Source: a virus. Taken from it: DNA of 59,095 bases. Made by a program: the position numbers and the translations under genes. Positions 50,770-59,095 of the stretch are shown piece by piece. Positions within the stretch are counted from its first letter, which is position 1. Every line of letters begins with the position of its first letter. The notes beneath the pieces are model-generated. The model saw only the letters and a program-made list of their open reading frames with translations, had not been told where the DNA came from and did not search any database. The stretch lies in the IMG/VR virus record IMGVR_UViG_3300046169_000006, positions 1 through 59,095 of that record. The stretch is one strand, 5' to 3'.

Positions 50770-52293
50770 CTATTGACCTATAAATGCGGCTTTGTCTTCG
50801 TCGCTAAACCTACTCCACACGGCAGGGTCTACTCCGTCGGGTGCCGGAATACTTGGAGCGGCTCCCATATTTCCAAAGTAGTGCTCCTTGAACTTCGCAA
50901 CTGCGGCGTCCTGTAAACCCTCACCACTTTGTCCAAGGTAGGCGAAGGCTTCTGTTGACATGAAGCGAGTAAGAGCTGCCTTGAAGTCTTTTTCACTTTG
51001 CCCTAACCCACTTTTCAGGTTATCGGTTTCAGCTTTAAGTTTTTGAATTTCCTGTTCTGCCAGTCGCTGTACAGTACCTTCTGGATCTGTTTTCAACTTC
51101 TCTGTTATGTTCTGGGAAGTGATTAACTGCGTCTGAGCCTTTGACTTTTGCAGAGCCGCTTCTTGTGCCACGACTTCGAACGCAGTTCCCGGCTGGCTGA
51201 TCTGGCTAAACAACCTGTTTGTTACCATCTCTTCTGCGTTGTCACCCGTTTCAGAGAACAGGGTTCTCTCCACATCACCTCGTGTTTCCACGATGGATAC
51301 GGTACCGTCGTCGAGGCGATCAATACGAAGAGTGTTTCCGTCGTCTACTGTGTCGTACTCGGCTACCAAGCCATCAAGGCCGCCTTCGGCTAATGCGTTT
51401 TTATGACTGAGCGTTAGTTCTGTCCCTCTGGTTTGTAGGACGTCCAACCCAATACTATTGATTGCACTTATCATCTGCTTTTTACGCTCTGGAGAAATAT
51501 CTTCAGAATTGCGTATCATCTCTACAGTAGCCGCCTCGGCTTCCTCAACAGTCCCAAAATCAGAATTGTTAATAGTCTGGAAGATGTTTGCCTCAGCATT
51601 TGCGCCATCAATTTTCGAGTTAGCGTCCATCTCTCCAAGGCTTTGCGTAGCGTCCGTGTTCATATTCGTGCTGATGCCCGCATCAATTGCGGAGGGTAGC
51701 ACTGCTTCTTTCAACTCCACATCGGCAGCAGTCCCGCGATTGTTTAACTCCAGACCTGTGTTCGTTAAGTCCTGTTGGTCCAGCTTCTTGGGGTTCATCG
51801 CAGCTGACTGATCGTTAGCAAGGCCTTTCGCGGTGTTATCTAGGTTCCCGCCTTCGTTCGCTATCACCTGCGCATCTATTTTCAGTGGGTTCAGTCCCGC
51901 ATTTAAGTCGTTATCAAGCTTCTGGCCATCGGTTGATGTCGTCGTCGCGTCTACATCCGCCTCTAGCTTCTTATTTTTGAGGCCTGCATTTAACACCAAC
52001 TGGTTAAAGATTTTTTCTTGGAGTTCATTGCCTCTCAGCTTGGCTTCCAGTTCGGCGTTAGATTGCCTTAGTTTGAGGCCTCCTTCGGCGTCACCAAATT
52101 TAGTGTAAACCTTAGAGAGCTCCTCATTGCGCTTTTGGTCGAGCGCTGTGCCCTCCAGTAGCTTACCATCCATGTCCTTATATTCTTCGCTCATTACCTT
52201 TTTAGAGCCGATGGTTTTGCCTAGGTTATTGAATGTCCCATAGACTGAGTTAAAGTTATCAGCAAATTGTTGCCAACTGGATTTGCGTCCCAT
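50770..52293 (-). CDS. Internal virion protein, coiled-coil rich (507 aa)
   Basis: The protein is mostly helical, acidic and low in Cys, with repeated Asn/Asp/Leu segments in the middle (LDNDLNAGLNPLKIDAQVIA, AMNPKKLDQQDLTNTGLELN) and a C-terminal helical tail (LKAETDNLKSGLGQSEKDFK). It lies between the giant protein and the S74 virion protein and has the look of an internal core or ejection protein. No enzyme motif seen. Confidence 0.7.
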   Translation of the reverse strand: MGRKSSWQQFADNFNSVYGTFNNLGKTIGSKKVMSEEYKDMDGKLLEGTALDQKRNEELSKVYTKFGDAEGGLKLRQSNAELEAKLRGNELQEKIFNQLVLNAGLKNKKLEADVDATTTSTDGQKLDNDLNAGLNPLKIDAQVIANEGGNLDNTAKGLANDQSAAMNPKKLDQQDLTNTGLELNNRGTAADVELKEAVLPSAIDAGISTNMNTDATQSLGEMDANSKIDGANAEANIFQTINNSDFGTVEEAEAATVEMIRNSEDISPERKKQMISAINSIGLDVLQTRGTELTLSHKNALAEGGLDGLVAEYDTVDDGNTLRIDRLDDGTVSIVETRGDVERTLFSETGDNAEEMVTNRLFSQISQPGTAFEVVAQEAALQKSKAQTQLITSQNITEKLKTDPEGTVQRLAEQEIQKLKAETDNLKSGLGQSEKDFKAALTRFMSTEAFAYLGQSGEGLQDAAVAKFKEHYFGNMGAAPSIPAPDGVDPAVWSRFSDEDKAAFIGQ

Positions 52294-53309
52294 CAGTGGA
52301 CCTCCTTAAAATCAATGTTCAGTAGATCGTATTTGACCGCCTTGTATCCATTATCCATCATCACAACCGCGTCTGGATAGCTCAACTCGACTTCATCGGC
52401 CATTACACCTTGGAAGCGACGGTCATCACCGATGTAGTTAAACTGGTAAAGGGTTAGTGCTGTACGCTGATCGACGCCGACTTCTTCAATGTTTTCTTTG
52501 ATACGACGGTCCGAGAAGGCTGTGTATGCAGCTGCCGCACCACCTAGTAAGCCACCGATATCACCAAGCATACTCTCTTGGCTGTTCATGTAAGATTGTG
52601 TTTGGTTGTTAAGGACTGTGCTCAAACCCTGTATCTGCATGTTCTGACCTGCTGCAATAGTTCCTGCGGCTTGGCCCATACCAGCAACCATGTTTTGACC
52701 GGCTGACTGTGCGTTCATACCTGCTTGAGAACCTGCGCTCGTAGCCCCGCCGTACGCGGCAGTAGATGCGCCTGCTAATCCACGGCCAAGACCTGTGGCA
52801 TCTAGCTTTCTTGCGTAGCCCATTTGCTCCGCTCTGTTTCTAGCACCTGTCATAGCATTGGCTCGTGACGCGGCTTGTTGTAAACCTGAGGCAGCGTTCA
52901 TACCAGCGAACCGGCCTGAGTTAGGGTTAACACCCATTGAGGCACTCGCACGTTCGTTTTGTGCTCTCGCTATACCAAAAGCACGACCTGAGTCAGCTGC
53001 TGCTTGGGCGGACACTTGATCCTTGTAGGATTCTGTATTGAAGTTCTCAGCGTCAGCTACCAGTCCTTTTTCTAGGGGTCTAAACGTCTCGACCTGATAG
53101 TCGTAGTAGTCTTTAGCCTGATCCATCTGCTGTTGTTGGGCTGCCATCTGGGTGTCAGCAATCTCTTGGAGCATAGGAGCGTTCTGCTCATACATCTCTT
53201 TGGAGAACTCAAGTTGGTCACGACCTAATTGCTCTTGCAGCTCCGCCGCATACGCACTGGCTTCTGCTACAGCAGTGTAATCGGGAGCTTCTACGTCTGG
53301 TTTACTCAT
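52293..53309 (-). CDS. Virion protein with C-terminal S74-type auto-processing domain
   Basis: The 338-residue protein has a helical, Gln-rich N-terminus (QEIADTQMAAQQQQMDQAKD), an Ala/Gly/Ser-rich middle (GLAGASTAAYGGATSAGSQA) and a C-terminal chaperone-type domain, SDRRIKENIEEVG (S266/K271 dyad), LYQFNYIGDDRRFQGVMADE and YKAVKYDLLN. The S74 domain is unusual in an internal-core type protein and may help its trimer assembly. ATG overlaps the next gene stop. Confidence 0.75.
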   Translation of the reverse strand: MSKPDVEAPDYTAVAEASAYAAELQEQLGRDQLEFSKEMYEQNAPMLQEIADTQMAAQQQQMDQAKDYYDYQVETFRPLEKGLVADAENFNTESYKDQVSAQAAADSGRAFGIARAQNERASASMGVNPNSGRFAGMNAASGLQQAASRANAMTGARNRAEQMGYARKLDATGLGRGLAGASTAAYGGATSAGSQAGMNAQSAGQNMVAGMGQAAGTIAAGQNMQIQGLSTVLNNQTQSYMNSQESMLGDIGGLLGGAAAAYTAFSDRRIKENIEEVGVDQRTALTLYQFNYIGDDRRFQGVMADEVELSYPDAVVMMDNGYKAVKYDLLNIDFKEVH

Positions 53310-53730
53310 CGTCTAATCCTCTAAAATAGTTCTCAGGCCACAGAACCAAAACAATTACGTCTTGGCCGTCTGCGCCTGCCTGTGCCATAACGCCCTCTTC
53401 TACGAAGCCGATACGCTTATCAATTTTCAGTGCTTTGGAATTAGTTTCTGCAACAAATCCCGTCAGCCGTCTTAGCTTACAGAACCGAAACGCGTAGTTA
53501 GCCGCGTGGTCTAGTAGCTTTAAGAACAGTTTACTGGGTTTGCTGGCAGCGATATGAGCAGTGGCATTACTCTCGTTAAAGTTGTTGAACACAACACCAC
53601 ATACTATTTGACCGTTGACTTCAGCGCCCATCGCGTAAAACGAACCCCAAGGAACTTTATGGCCCGTTTGCTGTTGAACCCACTCTCCGACTCGATCTTT
53701 GTCGTCGAATACTAAACGAGAGGTGGTCAT
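53302..53730 (-). CDS. GNAT-fold protein, internal virion type
   Basis: The 142-residue protein has GNAT pattern: QIVCGVVFNNFNE, LLDHAANYAFRFCKLRRLTG, VAETNSKALKIDKRIGFVEE. In T7-like phages a small protein at this place in the operon (gp13) has the same fold. Whether it still transfers acetyl groups or has a structural role is not told by the sequence. It has a good AGGAG and an operator just upstream. Confidence 0.7.
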   Translation of the reverse strand: MTTSRLVFDDKDRVGEWVQQQTGHKVPWGSFYAMGAEVNGQIVCGVVFNNFNESNATAHIAASKPSKLFLKLLDHAANYAFRFCKLRRLTGFVAETNSKALKIDKRIGFVEEGVMAQAGADGQDVIVLVLWPENYFRGLDDE

Positions 53731-53739
53731 GGGTACTCC

Positions 53740-53755
53740 TGTTTACACGTTAACA
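53740..53755. promoter_or_regulatory. Operator dyad copy before the GNAT-fold gene
   Basis: TGTTTACACGTTAACA matches the dyad exactly. It overlaps the ribosome site edge and lies 10 bases before the ATG at 53730. A possible promoter, GTGACT-17-TATGCT, lies just upstream near 53770-53800 on the minus strand. Confidence 0.65.
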
Positions 53756-53797
53756 CATAAGTACTTAGTAGCATACCGTTTCGTTTTAATAAAGTCA

Positions 53798-54673
53798 CTA
53801 TTCTTCATAACTTTCTCGGGTGTATCTTCTTGTTCTAACCTGCACTCCGTTCTCCCATGTCGTACCCATATAAGGAACTTCCACAATCGCAACGTCTCTG
53901 ACAACGTTCTCTTCCCCTTCGTACGCGTGGTAAAGGGTAACTCGATCTTGGTCTAGCCAGTGTCCAGTCGCTAATACGGCGGAGCGATCGGGGGCCCCGT
54001 CTAATACAGATAAGGCTTCGTCCGAAATGGTCAGGCCATAATCATACCCTTTGCGCCGCACCTCGCCCGTGTCTTTGTGCACTCTAACAGAGTACAACTT
54101 ATAAACCTTATCAAAGAACTGCACTGGTGGAACTGGACCACTACGGGTGTAGCGTAGGTGTATCCAGTCATCTTTTAAGGCAATACCTGTGGGGCGTTCG
54201 TCCACGTCGATCGGAACCTGCGCATACAACTCTTCGAACTCAACAGGGTTTTCAACCGCACTATACTCGAGGACATCCCCTAACCCTTCCGTCTTAGTTA
54301 GGAGCGGCTCAGAAGTTATTTGTACGACACCATCTTGGAGGGTAATGTTTCCTGTCAACGCGTAAGCTGTATTAGCGGCTATAAAACTTGGGCGGTAAGG
54401 GTTAAACCCTGTAGCATCAATTGCTTCTTGGACTTCTTGCGTTGTTGGTTCGTGTTCAAAATCAAAACAATCTCGCGTCAGCTCTTGTCGGTGTTGGTGG
54501 GTAGCCATATTGTAGTGAATCTTATCGTGTACTTCTTCACTGTACTCTATGGGGTCTACAGCAACCATCCGGACGTTAACAAACCACGTATCGCCGCATT
54601 TATATCTCGATTCTTCTTCCCAGCCTCCCGTGAGGCATAAAGGATCATCATCTGGATTGTACGTATTAGTCAT
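53798..54673 (-). CDS. Tail-region structural protein (291 aa)
   Basis: The ATG at 54673 overlaps the upstream stop by 8 bases. The protein (MTNTYNPDDDPLCLTGGWEE) is beta-rich with an even spread of Tyr and Val (AANTAYALTGNITLQDGVVQ, YGTTWEN-like end). A predicted structural role in the tail is from position and composition. No motif recognised. Confidence 0.6.
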   Translation of the reverse strand: MTNTYNPDDDPLCLTGGWEEESRYKCGDTWFVNVRMVAVDPIEYSEEVHDKIHYNMATHQHRQELTRDCFDFEHEPTTQEVQEAIDATGFNPYRPSFIAANTAYALTGNITLQDGVVQITSEPLLTKTEGLGDVLEYSAVENPVEFEELYAQVPIDVDERPTGIALKDDWIHLRYTRSGPVPPVQFFDKVYKLYSVRVHKDTGEVRRKGYDYGLTISDEALSVLDGAPDRSAVLATGHWLDQDRVTLYHAYEGEENVVRDVAIVEVPYMGTTWENGVQVRTRRYTRESYEE

Positions 54674-55745
54674 AGTAAGACGCCTTAGATACAGCAAAGC
54701 CTACAGAATGAGTGTTCCTTGACCCGTTTGAGTACGGAAGATATCCACCCTCAGCGACATCGTTACTTGTAAAGCCGCCCATGAGAGCAATAGTCCCTAT
54801 AAACGCCGCCAACCCAGCGCCACCCGTCACTATGCCAACGACGATAGCGGTAAGGACACTACTGGAGTCAGATTCATGTGCCCAAACATGCCCTCTGGCG
54901 TAAACCCCATGCTGGGATTCAAAGTACAAAGTGCCCCCTGAAGTTCTTCGGAGGCGGTAGCCTACGCGAGTAAAAATCCACCAAAGGTCAGAGCGTGCCC
55001 AAGCGTAACTCTCCCAGTCATAGGTACCACTGTCGGACGCGGAATACTGGTACTCGTTACACCCGTGGGCGATTGAAGGGCAGTAGTAGATTAAGTCACT
55101 GTCAGTGGCAGTCTCCGCCGCCGCTATACGCTTTTTCTTTGTCGTCGCGTTAATATCTAGCTTTACCGTCCAACCTGAACCGCGAGAGCCTGTATGTGGT
55201 GTCGAAGGCGAGGTTATAGTTCCCCCATCAATAATGCGCAGTGGTTTAAAACGAGAGTCGAAGGTTACTTCTCCATTTGCGTTGAAGTTCTTCCACCCAT
55301 ACTCGTCGCCCATAGCTTCTTTGTATACGGTATTGGTCGTCTTGAAGGACGGGATTGTCTGGAAACAATACAGTGTGGGTTTGTAGCTTACACCTTTACT
55401 ACTAAAAACCCAGATTTCCCAGTTGCTAGTGATCCTTTTAGTTAAGATAATCGCTTGGTATGCTGCGCTACTGCCTGTCGATGTAGGCTTTATAAAACAC
55501 ATGGGGGGCTTAGTGTCCGAAGTGCTTCTGGGAACCTTAAACTTATAGATATACCCGCGATCAGGCATGTTATTCATGTTCTTGTTTTCGTTGGGGCCAA
55601 AGGATTTATTGCCGGGGCCGTCCATTAATTCTGGTACTCGTGAACTCTGAAACGAGGTGAATTTCCCACAGAAGTGCATTGAGTGCAGCTCTGAGTTAAT
55701 GAGTAAGTTGTTGTCATCATTATGGCAAGAAAAACCAACAGCCAT
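54666..55745 (-). CDS. Tail-region protein with C-terminal membrane-like segment (359 aa)
   Basis: ATG at 55745 has GGAGG four bases before. The protein is rich in Ser/Tyr/Trp (SCHNDDNNLLINSELHSMHF, YAWARSDLWWIFTRVGYRLR) and has a hydrophobic, Gly-rich segment (VLTAIVVGIVTGGAGLAAFI) near its end. Such a segment in a tail gene product could enter the host membrane on ejection. Family not recognised. Confidence 0.65.
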   Translation of the reverse strand: MAVGFSCHNDDNNLLINSELHSMHFCGKFTSFQSSRVPELMDGPGNKSFGPNENKNMNNMPDRGYIYKFKVPRSTSDTKPPMCFIKPTSTGSSAAYQAIILTKRITSNWEIWVFSSKGVSYKPTLYCFQTIPSFKTTNTVYKEAMGDEYGWKNFNANGEVTFDSRFKPLRIIDGGTITSPSTPHTGSRGSGWTVKLDINATTKKKRIAAAETATDSDLIYYCPSIAHGCNEYQYSASDSGTYDWESYAWARSDLWWIFTRVGYRLRRTSGGTLYFESQHGVYARGHVWAHESDSSSVLTAIVVGIVTGGAGLAAFIGTIALMGGFTSNDVAEGGYLPYSNGSRNTHSVGFAVSKASYYD

Positions 55746-55746
55746 A

Positions 55747-56049
55747 CTACCTCCCAAACACTGTAAACATAGTTGAAGTTGTATTCCCCGCAGAGGCGCC
55801 CGTTTGGCGTTTGATCGTGAGCTTCTTAGAAGCTACTGAAGCCGTGTGAATATACGCCTCATCATCTCCGCTCACTTGGTCTATCATTTGCGGGATTACG
55901 AGGAACTCACTGCATAAAGGAGATAGGTTGTGCACCACGTTGGTATCAGACCCCTCAACGGTGTAAGTCGCCAAGTAGTTCCACGTGATATCTTCAGTGG
56001 AAAAGGTGACCTTTCCGTCTTTATCCCATACCTTAATACCCTGCGCCAC
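55747..56049 (-). CDS. Small tail protein (100 aa)
   Basis: The 100-residue protein (IKVWDKDGKVTFSTEDITWN, HTASVASKKLTIKRQTGASA) is all-beta and typical of small tail or tail-tip pieces downstream of J-like proteins. It lies between the J-like gene and the next tail gene with tight coupling. Confidence 0.6.
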   Translation of the reverse strand: MAQGIKVWDKDGKVTFSTEDITWNYLATYTVEGSDTNVVHNLSPLCSEFLVIPQMIDQVSGDDEAYIHTASVASKKLTIKRQTGASAGNTTSTMFTVFGR

Positions 56050-59000
56050 TAGGTTATCTTTCCTATGCGGACCCGAACTTGGTTATCGGAGTCAATCACT
56101 TCTATCTTTTCGTGTGTCATATTAAGGCGGTTAGTGTTGCTACCCCCGACGATATCTAAAGAACCTCTGAACGTGGCATTGTTCATTGTCATTTGGCCTG
56201 ATTTATCTATTTTCCACCCCGTTTTATTTGCCGCGCTCCAAGAGGCGGATTGAATAGTATTCCCAATATACGCGTTTGTAATCGCACCGTTGGCAATATA
56301 CGTTGAGATGTTAGCTGCGGTGATCTCGTCCAAGGTCGCGAAGTCGCCCTGATTAGCGATACTAGCAGCCGCGTTTTCACTAGTAGTATCAGCCACCTTT
56401 TGCCAATGGCTGGCAGCGTAACTCCCAGTGCCTTTACCTGTTTTACACCTATACAACCCTACGGCCGCCCCCCTATCCCAGAGGTCCCCTACGTCGTACG
56501 GAGTTGTAGGCTGCGAAACAAACACGCGCCTTTTCCCGTCTGCGGTGTCTTGCGCGTCAACTGCCTTACTGTACGCATCTACCGCCTGCTGGTCTGTAAG
56601 TTCTACCCATTTGTACCCGCTCTGGTACACATAGCGAAATAGTTTTGCGTCCTGTGTCTTCCACCAGAAATCCCCTAAATGAAGACTTTTCTCGTCGTTA
56701 TTAGCCCAACCCAGTTGAGGGTCTGAACTCTGGAAAAAGGACTCAACTTTACCATCTAAAGTTCCAGCGAGCTCTGAACTCAGATCAGCATGGTTAACCG
56801 CGTCTTTACTGGCCAGATCCCCAGCGTCAGAAACTTTGGCAAGTGTTATTGTGTTATAGGACGCTAACTCGCCTAGGTCTTCAACCATGTTTTGTTTAAG
56901 TGGTGTACCGGCTTGAAGAACAATGTTCCCGTTGTTGTCTTTAATCGACAACCCTCTAGTGTCTATTTTAGTAGAGTCTATAGAACCAGCTTCGATACGT
57001 GCAGCGTCAATAAACCCAGCGGTAATCTTGGCAGCGTCCATAGAAGCAATCTTTGCATCATCGACAGCTAACTGACCTATCTTGGCGTTGTTAATCGTAC
57101 CGTCAGCAATGAACGCATCTGTTATGTAAACTCCCGCAGGTGCTAACACTCCATTGATCGTCGTGGGAGAAGACCGAACAATAAATGGAAGGTTCTGAGG
57201 GTCCGTACTCCACGAGGAGCCGGTGTAGTATTTGGTAACATTTGCCCCGTCACTCGTGTCTACCCAGACTTTGCCTTTGTAAAGGTTCGCCGTTGGCGCA
57301 GAAGCACTGTGAGAGGCTGGGGGCGCTATAAAAAACGAGTCAGCTTTGATACCAAACTCAGACGTTGGGTTTGACGTGTTGCCGGTAGAGATCAAACCGT
57401 ACCCTGACACATGCCCAGCGGCATCTATCTTCACCGTATTTTTTGCCTTAATCGCGCCATCAGCAGCTACCCGAGCAGACGTCTCAGTACTTACTGCCGC
57501 AGTAATATCACCCCCTAAAGATGCTTGTGCCGTGGTGATTTGACTAGACAAGGCAGAGTCCTGCGTCGATCTAGTTTGCCTCTCTACCTCCAACGCGGCT
57601 TCTAGGGCTGATTTGTTACTGCCCACGGTAGACGTCAAAGAAGTTACGTCAGAAGCAGTCGACGAAATATCAGTCGTATGTGTATTCAACGTACTGTTGA
57701 TAGTCGCTAGGCTGTTGTTTGTGCTTGTTACTAACGTCTGAATACTGGTGGCTAATGCTTCGTCTTCAGTAACACGAGATGTCTTTTCCGAGCGAATGGC
57801 AGAGAACCAGTCAGCAAACCCAAAGTCCATTGCGTCAACCCACGCAGTGCCGTCGTAACGGTACATTCGCATTGAGCTGATCGAATAGTCACCTTCGATA
57901 TAGTCATCTGCAAGTGTTACATCAGTGTCGATCCACAAGTCGCCGGGGCTAAGAGGTGCATCTTCAGTCGGAGTCGGAGCTCCTGCTTGGTAAAACACAC
58001 GAGACTTTGTATTCGCAAACGCTGTAAACGTTTCAATCTCAGAGGCTAGTGCAGTATCAGCCGCGCTTCTCGCTTCTCGCTCTGAGTGGATTAAACCTTG
58101 CGCAAGCAGGGAAACGTCATCACCAACGTAGTCTCCGCGAAGCTGAGATGCTAAAGTACTTATCTCACTGATACGAGAAGTGTCAGCGTCTTGTAATATA
58201 TCAATCTGACTAGTATGCGCAGCAACAGCATCACCTAGGGTAGCGTACTCGCCAATCTGTTCCCACTTGGTAGTGTCTGTTCCCGGAGTAACATTCGTAG
58301 ATGTAGCAAGGGCCACATACAAAAAGCCCTCGTAAACAACTTGGTCGTCTACCGCGTAAGCTGTAGAACTATCCCACGTGGGGAGGTTAAGAAGTTCGTT
58401 GACTTGGCCTTGTACAGTGGCAATACGAGCGGCGACAGAACCAGCAACATTCTCGCCACCATCAATTAAATCAATTCTATCACTTAGCGTAGCATTAAGT
58501 TCTGACTCAGATATCTGACTACTTAGTAATCCAATTAGATAGGCAGGGTCTTGACCCGTATCGCCACGTAAACCAGCAACAGCATTAAACGGACCCGCTA
58601 CACCTTCTACGTTTACAAAGCGTATCCAGTACCAACGAGAACCCCCTGCTCCAATGTTATGCACCCAAACTGAACCGGGGGCCATACCCACAAGAACCGC
58701 CTCACCTAAGGTAGGGTAGGTTTCAGGGTCTGCGTCTGCTTGTTCTTGCGTTTGCTGCGCTGCCCAAATCTCCGTATACGCGTGGCCTTGGTATGGAGCC
58801 TTATCCCATGTAACAATGATGTTTGCTATCGCCCCGTCAGCATCCAGATTCAATGGCGGTGGAGGTGTAGCGTAAATCATGTTTCCTGTTGAAGAGCCTA
58901 GGTTCCCGCCAGAGTACTGGGCCAAGCCAGCGGCAACGAGTTTACGCGCCGTTATGATTTCATCTAGCCCACGACCGTCGATGTTTTCTCGCAACCGGTC

Positions 59001-59057
59001 GATGAACTGACGTAAGTCTCTTGGGATATCACTGGAAACTGTAGGTAAACTAGGCAT
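56049..59057 (-). CDS. J-like central tail/fibre protein (FN3 and DUF1983-type region)
   Basis: The ATG at 59057 has GGAG seven bases upstream, so it is preferred to a TTG at 59063. The 1002-residue protein has an FN3-like part (PPPPLNLDADGAIANIIVTW), a collagen-like GLRGDTGQDPAY, long coiled coils and a DUF1983-like region (INGVLAPAGVYITDAFIADG, AARIEAGSIDSTKIDTRGLS). This is the make-up of lambda J-type host-specificity proteins. It should form or contact the tail tip. Its start overlaps the end of the nozzle gene across the circular join. Confidence 0.8.
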   Translation of the reverse strand: MPSLPTVSSDIPRDLRQFIDRLRENIDGRGLDEIITARKLVAAGLAQYSGGNLGSSTGNMIYATPPPPLNLDADGAIANIIVTWDKAPYQGHAYTEIWAAQQTQEQADADPETYPTLGEAVLVGMAPGSVWVHNIGAGGSRWYWIRFVNVEGVAGPFNAVAGLRGDTGQDPAYLIGLLSSQISESELNATLSDRIDLIDGGENVAGSVAARIATVQGQVNELLNLPTWDSSTAYAVDDQVVYEGFLYVALATSTNVTPGTDTTKWEQIGEYATLGDAVAAHTSQIDILQDADTSRISEISTLASQLRGDYVGDDVSLLAQGLIHSEREARSAADTALASEIETFTAFANTKSRVFYQAGAPTPTEDAPLSPGDLWIDTDVTLADDYIEGDYSISSMRMYRYDGTAWVDAMDFGFADWFSAIRSEKTSRVTEDEALATSIQTLVTSTNNSLATINSTLNTHTTDISSTASDVTSLTSTVGSNKSALEAALEVERQTRSTQDSALSSQITTAQASLGGDITAAVSTETSARVAADGAIKAKNTVKIDAAGHVSGYGLISTGNTSNPTSEFGIKADSFFIAPPASHSASAPTANLYKGKVWVDTSDGANVTKYYTGSSWSTDPQNLPFIVRSSPTTINGVLAPAGVYITDAFIADGTINNAKIGQLAVDDAKIASMDAAKITAGFIDAARIEAGSIDSTKIDTRGLSIKDNNGNIVLQAGTPLKQNMVEDLGELASYNTITLAKVSDAGDLASKDAVNHADLSSELAGTLDGKVESFFQSSDPQLGWANNDEKSLHLGDFWWKTQDAKLFRYVYQSGYKWVELTDQQAVDAYSKAVDAQDTADGKRRVFVSQPTTPYDVGDLWDRGAAVGLYRCKTGKGTGSYAASHWQKVADTTSENAAASIANQGDFATLDEITAANISTYIANGAITNAYIGNTIQSASWSAANKTGWKIDKSGQMTMNNATFRGSLDIVGGSNTNRLNMTHEKIEVIDSDNQVRVRIGKIT

Positions 59058-59095
59058 TTGCAAGCTCCGACATTGATGTTGCCATTGCTATAGAA
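59050..59095 (-). CDS. C-terminal end of the tail nozzle-type protein (circular continuation)
   Basis: Read leftwards from 59095, in phase with the two leftover bases at positions 2 and 1, the sequence codes FSIAMATSMSELANA and then a TAG at 59052-59050. The stop lies inside the start of the next gene (ATG at 59057), an 8-base overlap of the kind seen between other genes here. This is what a circular or circularly permuted genome would show. If the molecule is linear with real ends here, this would instead be an unrelated fragment. Confidence 0.65.
   Translation of the reverse strand, partial: SIAMATSMSELANA

Overview
The window looks like the complete circular map of a temperate, podovirus-like tailed phage of a proteobacterial, probably marine, host. 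The host cannot be named from the sequence. Evidence for a phage is a full set of virion genes: small and large terminase, portal, scaffold, P22/HK97-type coat, adaptor, tail, fibres and a huge ejected protein. There is also a GH19 endolysin with a holin. Replication genes are a family A DNA polymerase, an AEP-DUF927 primase-helicase and an SF2 helicase. A tyrosine integrase suggests lysogeny. No tape-measure or sheath gene is seen, which favours a short tail. The open reading frame cut at base 1 continues in frame from base 59095 backwards and stops eight bases inside the next gene, so the two ends probably join.

Layout. Late genes are all on the minus strand. They run from 23620 down to 1, across the join, and from 59095 down to a strong terminator near 43730-43770. 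Their order is TerS, TerL, portal, small gene, scaffold, coat (with its own terminator), adaptor and neck genes, tail and fibre genes, glycosyltransferase, membrane and exported small proteins, holin, endolysin, then (across the join) the tail nozzle, a J-like tail protein, small tail proteins, a GNAT-fold protein, two internal virion proteins and the 2314-residue polyvalent protein. Early genes are on the plus strand from 24280 to about 42323. They comprise small unknown proteins, a MoxR ATPase/VWA-metallopeptidase module, PolA, a nuclease and helicase block, an AlpA-like regulator, an SSB-like protein and the primase-helicase. The integrase (minus) ends convergently against the early operon and lies beside a likely attP/arm-site region.

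Control. A 16-bp dyad, TGTTnACnnGTnARCA, recurs seven times (plus partial copies) in front of both early and late transcription units, on or beside recognisable sigma70-type promoters. This suggests one repressor governs the phage through dispersed operators. A second repeat family, TGTCTAAATA, has five copies with 13-bp and 19-bp inverted repeats between 24789 and 25058. It may be an operator array or a replication origin. The 659-bp divergent region between terminase and early genes holds a predicted G-quadruplex, dyads and an attenuator-like hairpin pair.

Most notable for follow-up are the operator network, the MoxR/unknown/VWA-zincin module, a run of five consecutive genes with signal peptides (one chaperone-like, one pilin-like), the PolA leucine at the lifestyle-linked O-helix position, and the zincin embedded in the giant PLxRFG-type virion protein.
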